Assembly: GCA_015056735.1 (NCBI GenBank)
Contig: SVFT01000001.1
Location: 248,001 to 312,000, forward strand
DNA: 64,000 nt
Direction of reading: 5' to 3'
Source: Lachnospiraceae bacterium
Lineage (GTDB): Bacteria; Bacillota; Clostridia; Lachnospirales; Lachnospiraceae
Within the stretch, counting starts at the first letter, position 1, and each line of letters starts with the position of its first letter. The translations under genes and the position numbers were made by a program. A model generated the notes under the pieces. It saw only the letters and a list, made by a program, of their open reading frames with translations, did not search any database and was not told the DNA's origin. Of this stretch, positions 42,651 through 50,813 are shown in pieces.

Positions 42651-43703
42651 ATGCTTAAAATTGATGAGATCTTAAAGGAAGCAGTTGAAAAGGGCGCATC
42701 CGATGTGCATATCACGGTCGGCCTGCCGCCCAAGATGCGTGTGAACGGCAAGCTGATCACAATGTCGTATCCGAAGCTTTTGCCGGCAGACACATTGGAA
42801 CTGATGATCTCGATCATGAACGAGACGCAGCGCAATATTTTCGATCAGCGCGGCGAATACGATATGTCGTTTGCAATCCGCGAGCTTGGCCGTTTTCGTG
42901 TGAATGCGTTCAAACAGCGTGGTTCCATCGCGATGGCTTTCCGTCTTGTGGGTACCAAGGTGCCTGAACCGGAAGAACTCGGCGTTCCGGAATCCGTTAT
43001 CAATCTGTACAGCAAACAGCGTGGTCTTGTACTCGTTACCGGACCGACAGGAAGCGGCAAGTCAACGACACTGGCAGCGATCATCGATAAGATCAACAAC
43101 CTGCGTGAAGCACATATCATCACGCTGGAGGACCCGATCGAGTATCTGCACCAGCATAAATTATCCATCGTCAATCAGCGTGAGATCGGCCTCGACTCCA
43201 GTAACTATGCGAATGCGCTCCGTGCGGCACTTCGTGAGGATCCCGATGTCATCCTTGTCGGCGAGATGCGTGACTTTGAGACGATCAGTGTTGCGATCAC
43301 CGCGGCAGAGACAGGTCATTTGGTTCTTTCCACATTGCATACAACAGGCGCAGCGAACACCGTTGACCGTATGATCGACGTATTCCCGCCGCATCAGCAG
43401 CAGCAGATCCGTATCCAGCTTGCCAACGTTTTGGAAGCTGTCGTATCACAGCAACTTCTTCCGGATAAGACAGGTGATCACCGTGTGGCGGCATTTGAAG
43501 TTATGCATGTAACCCATGCGGTCCGCAACCTGATCCGGGAAGGCAAGACGCATCAGCTTGCAACCGTTATGCAGACGAACCGCAACATCGGCATGATCAC
43601 GATGGATGAAGCGATCAAGAAGCTGTACGACGAAGGCAAGATCTCGAAAGAGACGGCGATCCGCTACGCGCAGGAGCCGGACTTCATGACGAACAGACTG
43701 TAG
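42651..43703 (+). CDS. pilT: PilT-like twitching-motility ATPase
   Basis: A 350-residue type II/IV secretion ATPase. Walker A is GPTGSGKSTTLAAI near residue 130, followed by the Asp box (TLEDPIEYLH), Walker B (REDPDVILVGEMRD) and the His box (TGHLVLSTLHT). The N-terminal PAS-like domain (ASDVHITVGLPPKMRVNG) and C-terminal helices match PilT, the pilus-retraction motor. No other pilus gene is in the window. AGGAGGGAAAG lies before the ATG. Confidence 0.92.
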   Translation: MLKIDEILKEAVEKGASDVHITVGLPPKMRVNGKLITMSYPKLLPADTLELMISIMNETQRNIFDQRGEYDMSFAIRELGRFRVNAFKQRGSIAMAFRLVGTKVPEPEELGVPESVINLYSKQRGLVLVTGPTGSGKSTTLAAIIDKINNLREAHIITLEDPIEYLHQHKLSIVNQREIGLDSSNYANALRAALREDPDVILVGEMRDFETISVAITAAETGHLVLSTLHTTGAANTVDRMIDVFPPHQQQQIRIQLANVLEAVVSQQLLPDKTGDHRVAAFEVMHVTHAVRNLIREGKTHQLATVMQTNRNIGMITMDEAIKKLYDEGKISKETAIRYAQEPDFMTNRL

Positions 43704-43715
43704 GAAATAATAGGA

Positions 43716-44168
43716 ATGGCTGTATATACCGTAAGCAAGACATACCATACAAAAGGCCACATGGGCATGATCGATGTAACGGGCGATTTTCAGGATGCCG
43801 TATCGAAGGGATGCGCCGAGAAGCATATGTCGGCAGGCATCATCACCGGCTTTACCACAGGCGGCGTAGCGGCATTGACAACGCTGGAATTTGAGCCCGG
43901 CATCGTCAAGCATGACTTAAAGGAGGCCATGGATACGTTTTCTCCGTACCGTGATGAGAACGGGAATGTGCTTTACTATCACCATCACGATACGTGGAAT
44001 GATGACAACGGATCGTCGCATATCAAATCTGCGATCCTGTCACCTTTTATCACGATCCCCTTTGTGGACGGACGGATCACGATCGGTCCGTGGCAGAATC
44101 TCACACTTGTTGAGTGTGATACCCGGGACCGTGTGCGTGACATCGTGTTTCAGGTAATGGGTGAATAG
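43716..44168 (+). CDS. YjbQ/UPF0047 family protein
   Basis: A 150-residue protein with the family's features: the VTGDFQDAVSKGCAEKHMSAGIITGFTTGGVAALTTLE segment, the YHHHDTWNDDNGSSHIKSAILSPFITIPFVDGRITIGPWQNLTLVECDTR core with its His/Asp site, and the short tail. Some members have thiamine-phosphate synthase activity in vitro, while others may have another role; this is family knowledge, not shown here. It lies 12 bases after pilT, so may share its transcript. Confidence 0.88.
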   Translation: MAVYTVSKTYHTKGHMGMIDVTGDFQDAVSKGCAEKHMSAGIITGFTTGGVAALTTLEFEPGIVKHDLKEAMDTFSPYRDENGNVLYYHHHDTWNDDNGSSHIKSAILSPFITIPFVDGRITIGPWQNLTLVECDTRDRVRDIVFQVMGE

Positions 44169-44216
44169 ACCCGTAGGAACGGGCTCGTAGCGCGAAGAGC
44201 CCGCGAGGTACGGAAT

Positions 44217-44492
44217 ATGATCCAGAAGAGGTATACATTTCAGAATATCGATGAACTGGAAATGATCGTTTCGGAAATTGCCGGCAGCAGTAACTATAAG
44301 ACTGCCGCCGGCGTTTTGTTTCAGCTGAACAATCCGAAGATCAATACGGATGACGATGCGATCATATCGTGCATCCGATCAAAATGCGCGAAAGCCTGTC
44401 TTGTCGGGATCACAAGCGCCAATATTGCGGATAAAGCGCTCTACGAAGCAAAAGAAACAGGACGTAACCGTGTTGTGCTCAGAGAGATGTAG
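44217..44492 (+). CDS. Internally deleted FIST-GGDEF protein remnant
   Basis: A 91-residue reading frame with GAGGT before the ATG. Residues 1-69 resemble the start of FIST-N sensor domains (TFQNIDELEMIVSEI...GVLFQLNNPKIN...CLVGITSAN). Residues 70-91 read IADKALYEAKETGRNRVVLREM, which is the last helix of a GGDEF domain. The large middle (most of FIST, linker, GGDEF active site) is missing, yet the frame is kept. It therefore cannot make cyclic di-GMP. It precedes a full-length GGDEF gene by 35 bases. Whether it is translated is unknown. Confidence 0.7.
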   Translation: MIQKRYTFQNIDELEMIVSEIAGSSNYKTAAGVLFQLNNPKINTDDDAIISCIRSKCAKACLVGITSANIADKALYEAKETGRNRVVLREM

Positions 44493-44527
44493 TCGATCAA
44501 ACAGATACATGGAGGACGGTAAACAGA

Positions 44528-46543
44528 ATGCTGTATGCAATGGTTCCGGCTTTGGTGCTGTTCATTAATCTGATACTGAATTGGGAATCTCTTTATCATT
44601 ACGGATTCCGCGAGAGAAAACAGGACAGGAAGAACCTGGTGCCTGTACGCTATAACTATTTTATCCTTTCCGCATGCTGCTACTTTGTTGTGGATATGAC
44701 ATGGGGGATTTTGTACGAGCACAGGGAAATTGTTGCGTTTTTCCCTTTCATATACGGATTGACTGTCTTATATTTCATGCTTATGCTCCTGACCATGCTG
44801 ACGTGGACACGGTATATCGTCGTCTACCTTGACAAGGGCGGCCGGCGCAGTACGATGCTGCTCTACGGCGTATGGGGGATGTTCACGGTCGGTGTATTGT
44901 GCCTCATCCTGAATCGTTTTACGCATTTCATGTTTTCCTATAATGAGGCGAATGAGTATATCGGTGAAGTCGGAAGGAACATCTCTTTTCTCATCCAGAT
45001 CGTTTTTTATATGGTGCTTTCGATCAATATGCTGTATGTGACCCATAAAAGCATGGGACGTCAAAGGGTCAGATACCAGGCGGTTGCGGCGACAAGCATC
45101 GTTTTGGGCGTATTTCTCACTTTTCAGATCATTTTTGCACTATTTCCCTGCTATGCGATCGGGCTCATGATCGGAATATGTCTTGTTCATTCCTTTGTAC
45201 AACTGGGTGCGCGAAGAGAAAAAGAGATCCATGATCATATTGCGTCTGCGATGGCGGAAGATTATGAAGCCATCTTTTACATCGAAAAAGAAACGGGTGA
45301 ATATCTGACATATGCTACAAGCCGGAAATACGAGTCTTTAAACGTGCCGCCGTCCGGAAAAGATTTCTACCGGGAGGCGCTTGAGGGCCTTGAAGGATGT
45401 GTGTATCCCGATGACCTGGAATATGCAAGGGGCTTTTACCACAAAGAAACGATGCTGAAGAATCTGGAGGGGAGGCGTTCTTTTTCCTTTAAATACAGAA
45501 TTCTGATCGATGAAGTGCCAAGGTATTTCCTCTTCACGGTGATGCGTGAACGGTCCGGTCAGTATCTGGTCTTTTATGAAAAAGACATAGAAGATGAGCT
45601 CAACGCGGAGAAGGCCCGAAAAGAGGACCAGAAGAAGACGATCACGTTCGGACAGATCGCAGAGAGCCTTGCATCCAACTACGACGAGATCTATTATGTC
45701 GATGTTGCGGATGATTCGTATGTCGGCTATGCGGTGAGCAATATTTATGGACAGCTGGAGATCAGCAAGTCCGGAGCGGATTTCTTTGGTGAATCTCTCG
45801 CAAACATCGATCAGGTCGTTCATAAGCAGGACCGTGATCAGGTGCGCGAATTCATTGAGAAGGAAAATATGATCGATGCCCTGAATAACCACAAAGACTA
45901 CAGCATTGATTACCGCATCATGGCAGGCAGCAAATCCCGTTTTGCAAGGATGATCGTTCGAAAGACCAGCGACGGCGCACATTTTATCATATGTGTTGAG
46001 GATATCGATGCCGAGATCAAGCGCGAGAAGCAGCAGCATAAAGCACTGAAGACGGAAAAAGAGCTTGCAAGGCGTGATGAGCTGACCGGTGTCAAGAACA
46101 AGACCGCATACATGGAACTGGAGCAAGCTGCGCAGGGCAATATCGACAACGGGATGGATTACCTGACATTTGCGCTGGTCGTATGCGATACCAACAACTT
46201 AAAGCAGATCAACGATACGCAGGGACATGCGGCAGGCGATGAGTATATCCGGGCATCGGCACGCCTTCTTTGCAATATATATGTGCACAGTCCCATATTC
46301 CGTGTGGGAGGCGATGAGTTTGTGGTATTCCTTCGCGGGACTGATTATACATCGAGGCATGAACTTTTGGACATGCTGCATAAACAGGTCCTTGAGAACA
46401 AGCGGGTGGGTGCGGGCGTGATCCTTGCCGCCGGCATGTCGGAGTACAAGCCCGAGAGCGACAGCTTCGTATCGGATATCTTTGAGCGGGCCGACAGAGA
46501 GATGTATGAGGATAAGCAGCGGCTGAAAAGCCTTGACGATTGA
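44528..46543 (+). CDS. Multi-pass membrane GGDEF (diguanylate cyclase) protein
   Basis: A 671-residue protein. Residues 1-235 hold about seven membrane helices of a 7TM-like sensor. Two PAS-like/FimX-like repeats follow (EDYEAIFYIEKETGEYLTYATS and SNYDEIYYVDVADDSYVGYAVS), then a coiled linker and a GGDEF domain with active-site loop RVGGDEF near residue 600 and NLKQINDTQGHAAGDEYI before it. It should synthesise cyclic di-GMP. GGAGGA lies 11 bases before the ATG. The -35 box of the thiamine operon lies within its final codons. Confidence 0.9.
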   Translation: MLYAMVPALVLFINLILNWESLYHYGFRERKQDRKNLVPVRYNYFILSACCYFVVDMTWGILYEHREIVAFFPFIYGLTVLYFMLMLLTMLTWTRYIVVYLDKGGRRSTMLLYGVWGMFTVGVLCLILNRFTHFMFSYNEANEYIGEVGRNISFLIQIVFYMVLSINMLYVTHKSMGRQRVRYQAVAATSIVLGVFLTFQIIFALFPCYAIGLMIGICLVHSFVQLGARREKEIHDHIASAMAEDYEAIFYIEKETGEYLTYATSRKYESLNVPPSGKDFYREALEGLEGCVYPDDLEYARGFYHKETMLKNLEGRRSFSFKYRILIDEVPRYFLFTVMRERSGQYLVFYEKDIEDELNAEKARKEDQKKTITFGQIAESLASNYDEIYYVDVADDSYVGYAVSNIYGQLEISKSGADFFGESLANIDQVVHKQDRDQVREFIEKENMIDALNNHKDYSIDYRIMAGSKSRFARMIVRKTSDGAHFIICVEDIDAEIKREKQQHKALKTEKELARRDELTGVKNKTAYMELEQAAQGNIDNGMDYLTFALVVCDTNNLKQINDTQGHAAGDEYIRASARLLCNIYVHSPIFRVGGDEFVVFLRGTDYTSRHELLDMLHKQVLENKRVGAGVILAAGMSEYKPESDSFVSDIFERADREMYEDKQRLKSLDD

Positions 46544-46560
46544 GTGAAAATGCGTATAAT
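46533..46560 (+). promoter_or_regulatory. Promoter of the thiS operon
   Basis: TTGACG (46533-46538), 16 bases, TATAAT (46555-46560), beginning within the stop region of the upstream gene. It predicts a leader of about 170 bases. Confidence 0.8.
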
Positions 46561-46566
46561 ACAATT

Positions 46567-46686
46567 TGAGTGAATCGGGGGCACCACTTTTCACTGACAA
46601 CAAAGGCGCCGGATCTCGGACAATCCGATCCGCGCGTAATAGTATGATCACCAGCGTCTGCGGACTGTCCGCAGGCGCTTTTTTGA
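46567..46686 (+). ncRNA. Structured leader of the thiS operon; candidate HMP-PP (thiS motif) riboswitch with embedded terminator
   Basis: A ~120-nt leader before thiS ends in GCGTCTGCGGAC (46654-46665) paired with GTCCGCAGGCGC (46667-46678) and six T residues. Upstream are GGGGGCACC, a CGGAT/ATCCG hairpin near 46610, and GATCACCAGCG, which runs into the terminator. It lacks the CTGAGA and AATGCCAGCGTAGGGA boxes of the TPP aptamer. The known HMP-PP riboswitch class (thiS motif) occurs upstream of thiS and has its aptamer fused with the terminator, which matches this layout. The base-level match was not tested. Confidence 0.55.
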
Positions 46687-46738
46687 TGCCGTAAAGCGCC
46701 TGGAGGAATCGAGCAATTCAATGAGGAGGGAGCTTTTT

Positions 46739-46933
46739 ATGGTTACGATCAATGGCGAATCAAAAGATGCGGCGGGAAATGATCTGAAGGATTATCTGGA
46801 AAGCATGGGCTTCGATCTTATGAAGATCGTAGTGGAGAAAAACCTTGAGATCATCCCGCGTGAAGAACTGGGAAAACATGTGATCAAAGACGGAGATACG
46901 ATCGAAGTCCTTCGTTTTGTGGGAGGGGGCTGA
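46739..46933 (+). CDS. thiS: Thiamine sulfur carrier protein ThiS
   Basis: A 64-residue ubiquitin-like protein beginning MVTINGESKDAAGNDLKDYL and ending LRFVGGG. ThiF adenylates the terminal glycine and it then carries thiocarboxylate sulfur to ThiG. An in-frame ATG at 46721 overlaps the Shine-Dalgarno GAGGAGGG, so the ATG at 46739 is the start. First gene of the thiazole operon. Confidence 0.95.
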   Translation: MVTINGESKDAAGNDLKDYLESMGFDLMKIVVEKNLEIIPREELGKHVIKDGDTIEVLRFVGGG

Positions 46934-46940
46934 GACGGAC

Positions 46941-47582
46941 ATGCGGGAAGAAGCAAAAAACATGATAACGGAAGAAGAACTGGAGGCGGCATTTGATGCG
47001 CGCTTCCCTAAGGAGATCAGGCAGAAGTTTCGCGGAGCGCGCGTCGCAGTCGCAGGTCTTGGCGGGCTTGGATCCAACATAGCCGTCATGCTTGCAAGAA
47101 GCGGCGTGGGGCACCTGCTGCTGGTTGACTTTGACGTGGTGGATGTCACCAATTTAAACAGGCAGATGTATCTGATCCGGCATCTTGGGATTCCCAAGAC
47201 GGAAGCACTGCCGGATATCCTAAGGCAGATCAATCCGTATCTGGAGTATAAGAGTATTCGTGTTAAGGTGACGCCTGAAAACATTGTTTCCGTATTTTCC
47301 GGCTACCCGATCGTATGCGAGGCATTTGATAAGCCGGATCAAAAGGCCATGCTCGTACAGCAGGTCCTTGCACAGCTTCCTGAGACGATCGTCGTATCCG
47401 GGAACGGAATGGCAGGGATCGGCAATTCCAACGCCATAGAGACGAAGCAGATGATGAGCAGGCTCTATGTATGCGGAGACCGCTCGACAGACGTCGGAGA
47501 CGGGATCGGCCTTACCGCGCCGCGCGTGGCGATCTGTGCGGGACATCAGGCCGGCAAGGTCCTGGAACTGATCTTAAACTGA
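46941..47582 (+). CDS. thiF: ThiS adenylyltransferase ThiF
   Basis: A 213-residue E1-like enzyme that activates ThiS. It has the Rossmann nucleotide loop VAGLGGLGSNIAVMLARSG and the arginine-containing NLNRQMY motif, and a late cysteine in RLYVCGD that could take part in sulfur transfer. It lacks the two CxxC zinc pairs found in E. coli ThiF, as in the clostridial 'family 2' form. The start is the ATG at 46941 after the thiS stop; an ATG at 46959 is possible. Confidence 0.92.
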   Translation: MREEAKNMITEEELEAAFDARFPKEIRQKFRGARVAVAGLGGLGSNIAVMLARSGVGHLLLVDFDVVDVTNLNRQMYLIRHLGIPKTEALPDILRQINPYLEYKSIRVKVTPENIVSVFSGYPIVCEAFDKPDQKAMLVQQVLAQLPETIVVSGNGMAGIGNSNAIETKQMMSRLYVCGDRSTDVGDGIGLTAPRVAICAGHQAGKVLELILN

Positions 47583-47610
47583 TCATGGATGATATGAGGA
47601 GGAAAGAATA

Positions 47611-48375
47611 ATGAACGATCCGTTGATCCTGGGAGGAAAAGAATTTGAGAGCCGCTTTATCCTAGGCTCGGGAAAATATAATATGAATCTAATCAAGGCG
47701 GCCGTCGAGCAGGGCGGCGCTCAGATCATCACGCTTGCGCTCCGCCGTGCCAATACGGCCGAATCGGAGAGTATTCTGGACCATATACCGGAAGGGGTCA
47801 CGCTCCTTCCGAATACATCAGGCGCGCGGGATGCGGACGAAGCGGTGCGCATTGCAAAGCTTTCCCGCGCCATGGGATGCGGAGATTTTGTCAAGGTTGA
47901 GATCATGCGTGATACCAAGTATCTGTTTCCGGATAATCAGGAGACGATCAAAGCCACGTCGATCCTTGCCGATGCGGGTTTTGTCGTACTGCCTTATATG
48001 CACCCCGATCTGAATGTCGCAAGAGATCTGCAAAAAGCGGGCGCGGCTGCCGTGATGCCGCTCGCGGCGCCGATCGGAAGCAACAAAGGGCTTGCAACAA
48101 AAGAGATGATCCAAATCCTGATCGATGAGATCGATCTGCCGGTCATTGTGGATGCCGGGATCGGTAAGCCGTCTCAGGCATGTGAGGCGATGGAGATGGG
48201 GGCAGCAGCCATTATGGCCAATACGGCCATTGCTACAGCCGGCGATGTTCCGGAGATGGCATCTGCCTTTAACCTCGCGATCAGGGCAGGGCGGAAAGCA
48301 TATCTGACCGGTATGGGGCGCGTACTTGCGCGCGGCGGGAGCGCATCGGATCCGCTTACCGGATTCCTCAGGTAG
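47611..48375 (+). CDS. thiG: Thiazole synthase ThiG
   Basis: A 254-residue TIM-barrel enzyme that joins deoxyxylulose phosphate, dehydroglycine and ThiS sulfur into the thiazole ring. The Schiff-base lysine is K95 (GDFVKVEIM), and the C-terminal [28 protein letters not shown] forms the phosphate site. GAGGAAAG precedes the ATG. The paired dehydroglycine source is ThiH, the next gene. Confidence 0.97.
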   Translation: MNDPLILGGKEFESRFILGSGKYNMNLIKAAVEQGGAQIITLALRRANTAESESILDHIPEGVTLLPNTSGARDADEAVRIAKLSRAMGCGDFVKVEIMRDTKYLFPDNQETIKATSILADAGFVVLPYMHPDLNVARDLQKAGAAAVMPLAAPIGSNKGLATKEMIQILIDEIDLPVIVDAGIGKPSQACEAMEMGAAAIMANTAIATAGDVPEMASAFNLAIRAGRKAYLTGMGRVLARGGSASDPLTGFLR

Positions 48376-48384
48376 GAGGGCATT

Positions 48385-49644
48385 ATGAACGAAGAGAATC
48401 GGGTATATTTTGTTGACAGCGACACCCTGCCGCCTGAAGCACTTGCAAGGAAGCATGCGCTCGAGCAGGATCCGTCCGCAAGGACAGATCACATGCAGTA
48501 TCTAAGCGGCATGGAGGTGATCGATTCCGATATTAAGGATAAAGTACTTGCCGCAATGAAGGCATATGACTATGAAGCGTACACGGCTTCGGATGTGCAG
48601 CGGGCGCTCAGCCATGAAACCTGCTCGACAGAGGATTTCAAAGCACTCCTCTCGCCCGCTGCTACGCCTTTTTTGGAGCAGATGGCGCGCAGGGCCGAGG
48701 AGATCACCAAAAACCACTTCGGCAATACGGTCTATATCTTTACGCCGCTGTATATTGCCAATTATTGCCAGAATTATTGTGTCTATTGCGGATTCAACTG
48801 CTACAACAATATTCGCCGCAAACGGCTTGATCACGATGAGATCGAACATGAGATGCAGGTGATCGCCCGGACGGGTATGGAAGAGATCCTGATCCTGACA
48901 GGCGAGAGCCGTACCTATTCCGACGTCACCTATATTGGCGAAGCCGTGAAGATCGCGCGTAAGTATTTTCGGAACATCGGAATTGAGATCTATCCCGTCA
49001 ATGTGGATGAGTATCGTTATCTGCATGAATGCGGTGTTGACTATGTGACCGTATTCCAGGAGACATATAATCCGGACAGGTATGAGACCCTTCATCTTCT
49101 CGGACATAAGCGCATCTGGCCGTATCGCTTCGATGCACAGGAACGTGCCATTATGGGCGGTATGCGAGGCGCAGGCTTTTCAGCGCTCCTTGGCCTGGAT
49201 GATTTTCGCAGGGATGCACTTGCAACCGGTCTCCATGTCTACCTGATCAACCGCAAGTACCCGCACGCGGAACTTTCCCTGAGCTGTCCGCGTCTGCGGC
49301 CGATCGTCAATAACGACAGGATCAATCCGCGGGATGTCGGTGAGAAGGAGCTTTGTCAGGTACTCTGTGCGTACAGGATGTTCCTTCCGTTTGCGGGCAT
49401 CACGGTTTCCAGCAGAGAGACGGCGGAATTCAGAAACGGCATCACCAGGATCTGTGCGACAAAAGTATCTGCCGGCGTCTCAACCGGGATCGGCGATCAT
49501 GAAGAGAAGTACGAGGGAAGTCAGGAAGAAGATGCCGGTGATGAACAGTTTGAGATCAGCGACGGCAGATCTTTTGACAAGATGTATCATGACATGGAAA
49601 AAGGCGGGCTCCAGCCTGTGTTGAACGATTATATCTATGTGTAG
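48385..49644 (+). CDS. thiH: 2-iminoacetate synthase ThiH
   Basis: A 419-residue radical SAM tyrosine lyase. The cluster motif is CQNYCVYC near residue 128, after the typical PLYIANY. It cleaves tyrosine to p-cresol and dehydroglycine for ThiG. Use of ThiH in place of the oxygen-dependent ThiO fits an anaerobe. The protein is a little longer than E. coli ThiH because of an acidic stretch (KYEGSQEEDAGDEQ) near residue 378. AGGAGGG lies before the ATG. Confidence 0.96.
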   Translation: MNEENRVYFVDSDTLPPEALARKHALEQDPSARTDHMQYLSGMEVIDSDIKDKVLAAMKAYDYEAYTASDVQRALSHETCSTEDFKALLSPAATPFLEQMARRAEEITKNHFGNTVYIFTPLYIANYCQNYCVYCGFNCYNNIRRKRLDHDEIEHEMQVIARTGMEEILILTGESRTYSDVTYIGEAVKIARKYFRNIGIEIYPVNVDEYRYLHECGVDYVTVFQETYNPDRYETLHLLGHKRIWPYRFDAQERAIMGGMRGAGFSALLGLDDFRRDALATGLHVYLINRKYPHAELSLSCPRLRPIVNNDRINPRDVGEKELCQVLCAYRMFLPFAGITVSSRETAEFRNGITRICATKVSAGVSTGIGDHEEKYEGSQEEDAGDEQFEISDGRSFDKMYHDMEKGGLQPVLNDYIYV

Positions 49645-49688
49645 GAAAGGGCCTGCTGCTCCCTTTTCTCCGGAAAGAGGTATGTACG

Positions 49689-50261
49689 ATGAAACAGTCT
49701 GACTATCGCGACTGCATTGCGATCACGAACCGTCATCTTGCGGGGCGCGAATACCTGGAACAGATCAAAAGGATCGCATCGCTTGGGCCGCATGCACTGA
49801 TCCTTCGGGAAAAGGATCTTACGGATGAAGAATATGAAGCGTATGCCGCAAAAGTGAAGCCGATCTGTGATGCATACGGCGTTTTGTTCTATCTGCACGG
49901 TCATATAGGATCGGCAAAACGATTCGGGCGGAATGTGCATCTTCCTTTTGACGGATTTCTCGAGCTTTATGAGGCCGGCGGGCTGCATGACCTTCAAAAC
50001 ATCAGCGTGGCCTGCCACAGCCTTGAAGAAGCGATTCAGGCGGATACATACGGTGCTTCACAGATCATACTGGGAACGATCTTTGAGACAGACTGCAAGA
50101 AGGGCCTCAAAGGCCGTGGGACGGAGTTTGTTCGCAGGGTATCTGCGGCCTGCAAGATCCCCGTTTATGCCATCGGCGGGATCAAACCGGAGAATCTGAA
50201 TGAGGTAAAAGCCGCCGGAGCCGCCGGCGGGTGCATGATGTCATGGTTTATGCAGGCATGA
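49689..50261 (+). CDS. ThiE/TenI-family protein, probably thiazole tautomerase TenI
   Basis: A 190-residue TIM-barrel protein: ILREKDLTDEEYEAYA, SVACHSLEEAIQA, ILGTIFETDCKKG and YAIGGIKPENL are shared by the family. ThiE synthases usually have an INDR segment and HLGQ; here the places read YLHGHIG and HLPFD, so the HMP-pyrophosphate site looks lost. The cluster position right after thiG/thiH fits TenI, which isomerises the ThiG product. The TGA stop is part of a REP-like hairpin. The annotation as thiE is the alternative. Confidence 0.75.
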   Translation: MKQSDYRDCIAITNRHLAGREYLEQIKRIASLGPHALILREKDLTDEEYEAYAAKVKPICDAYGVLFYLHGHIGSAKRFGRNVHLPFDGFLELYEAGGLHDLQNISVACHSLEEAIQADTYGASQIILGTIFETDCKKGLKGRGTEFVRRVSAACKIPVYAIGGIKPENLNEVKAAGAAGGCMMSWFMQA

Positions 50262-50287
50262 GCCAGGGGGACGGGGTGCATGGCTCA
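50259..50287 (+). repeat. REP-like hairpin 1, overlapping the tenI/thiE stop codon
   Basis: TGAGCCA (50259-50265) and TGGCTCA (50281-50287) flank GGGGGACGGGGTGCA. The GGGGGACGG core is typical of REP elements moved by REP-associated tyrosine transposases (RAYT/IS200-like) in many bacteria. The first three bases are the stop codon of the gene before. No transposase is in the window. Confidence 0.75.
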
Positions 50288-50424
50288 CAATAGATGCGCA
50301 GATCTCTCTTTTTGTTGGCTGCCGGCCGAAGATGTGTTAAAGTATTTTCTGTGAGGATGTAGCCTTTTCGGATTCCACCTCGTATAGAATGATAGAAAGA
50401 CAATCTGATCTGGGAGGACTTCAT

Positions 50425-50589
50425 ATGAAATATACAGACGAACTGAAAGCAAAAGCAGATAATGCGGAAGAGAATAAAAAAGCACAGGATTACGCCAAGA
50501 AAGCCGGTACGGAATTGGTCGACGAAGAGCTGGATCATGCTTCGGGTGGAATTGGTGTTTTTAATAGGGATAGGCATCGTTTTAAATGA
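50425..50589 (+). CDS. Second orphan double-glycine leader peptide
   Basis: A 54-residue peptide with GGGAGGA before the ATG. The leader MKYTDELKAKADNAEENKK is charged and ends LVDEELDHASGG; the core after Gly-Gly is only about 13 residues (IGVFNRDRHRFK). The LxxxELDxxSGGIG motif closely matches that of the peptide at 2985-3143 (ELSEDELDNVSGGIGG), although the two genes are 47 kb apart. Like that gene it has no neighbouring exporter or modification enzyme. The stop codon is supplied by a REP-like hairpin, so the original C-terminus might have differed. Confidence 0.65.
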   Translation: MKYTDELKAKADNAEENKKAQDYAKKAGTELVDEELDHASGGIGVFNRDRHRFK

Positions 50590-50616
50590 ACCGGGGGGAC
50601 GGGGTTCGTGGTTCAT
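50586..50616 (+). repeat. REP-like hairpin 2, overlapping the peptide stop codon
   Basis: ATGAACC (50586-50592) pairs with GGTTCAT (50610-50616) around GGGGGGACGGGGTTCGT-type sequence. It shares the GGGGGACGGGGT core and orientation with the copy at 50259, and its TGA again is the stop codon of the preceding gene. Confidence 0.75.
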
Positions 50617-50629
50617 TTTCCTCCACGAA

Positions 50630-50724
50630 TTGACTTTTTCTCCCCGCCAATGTAATATTGTGGCGATGAGGGTTTCGGCCGGGATCTCCGGTCGACCCGA
50701 TTTCTTGCCGTTTCGGCATTTTTT
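50630..50724 (+). promoter_or_regulatory. Promoter and leader hairpins of the comM-dprA genes
   Basis: TTGACT (50630-50635), 17 bases, TAATAT (50653-50658) is a good promoter. The leader then has TCGGCCGG/CCGGTCGA near 50675-50695 and TGCCG/CGGCA with six T residues (50706-50724), an attenuator-like hairpin about 90 bases before the start codon. Confidence 0.65.
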
Positions 50725-50813
50725 CATTTTTTACATTTTATAACAATATGGCCGGTCGGGGCATATTCTGCGCGCTCATAAGCAGATCCTGCCGGCGGAA
50801 AGGAGTTCTATTT

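Noticed and set aside
46567-46686. TPP riboswitch upstream of the thi operon
   Set aside because: The conserved CTGAGA and AATGCCAGCGTAGGGA boxes are missing; only ACCAGCG is similar.
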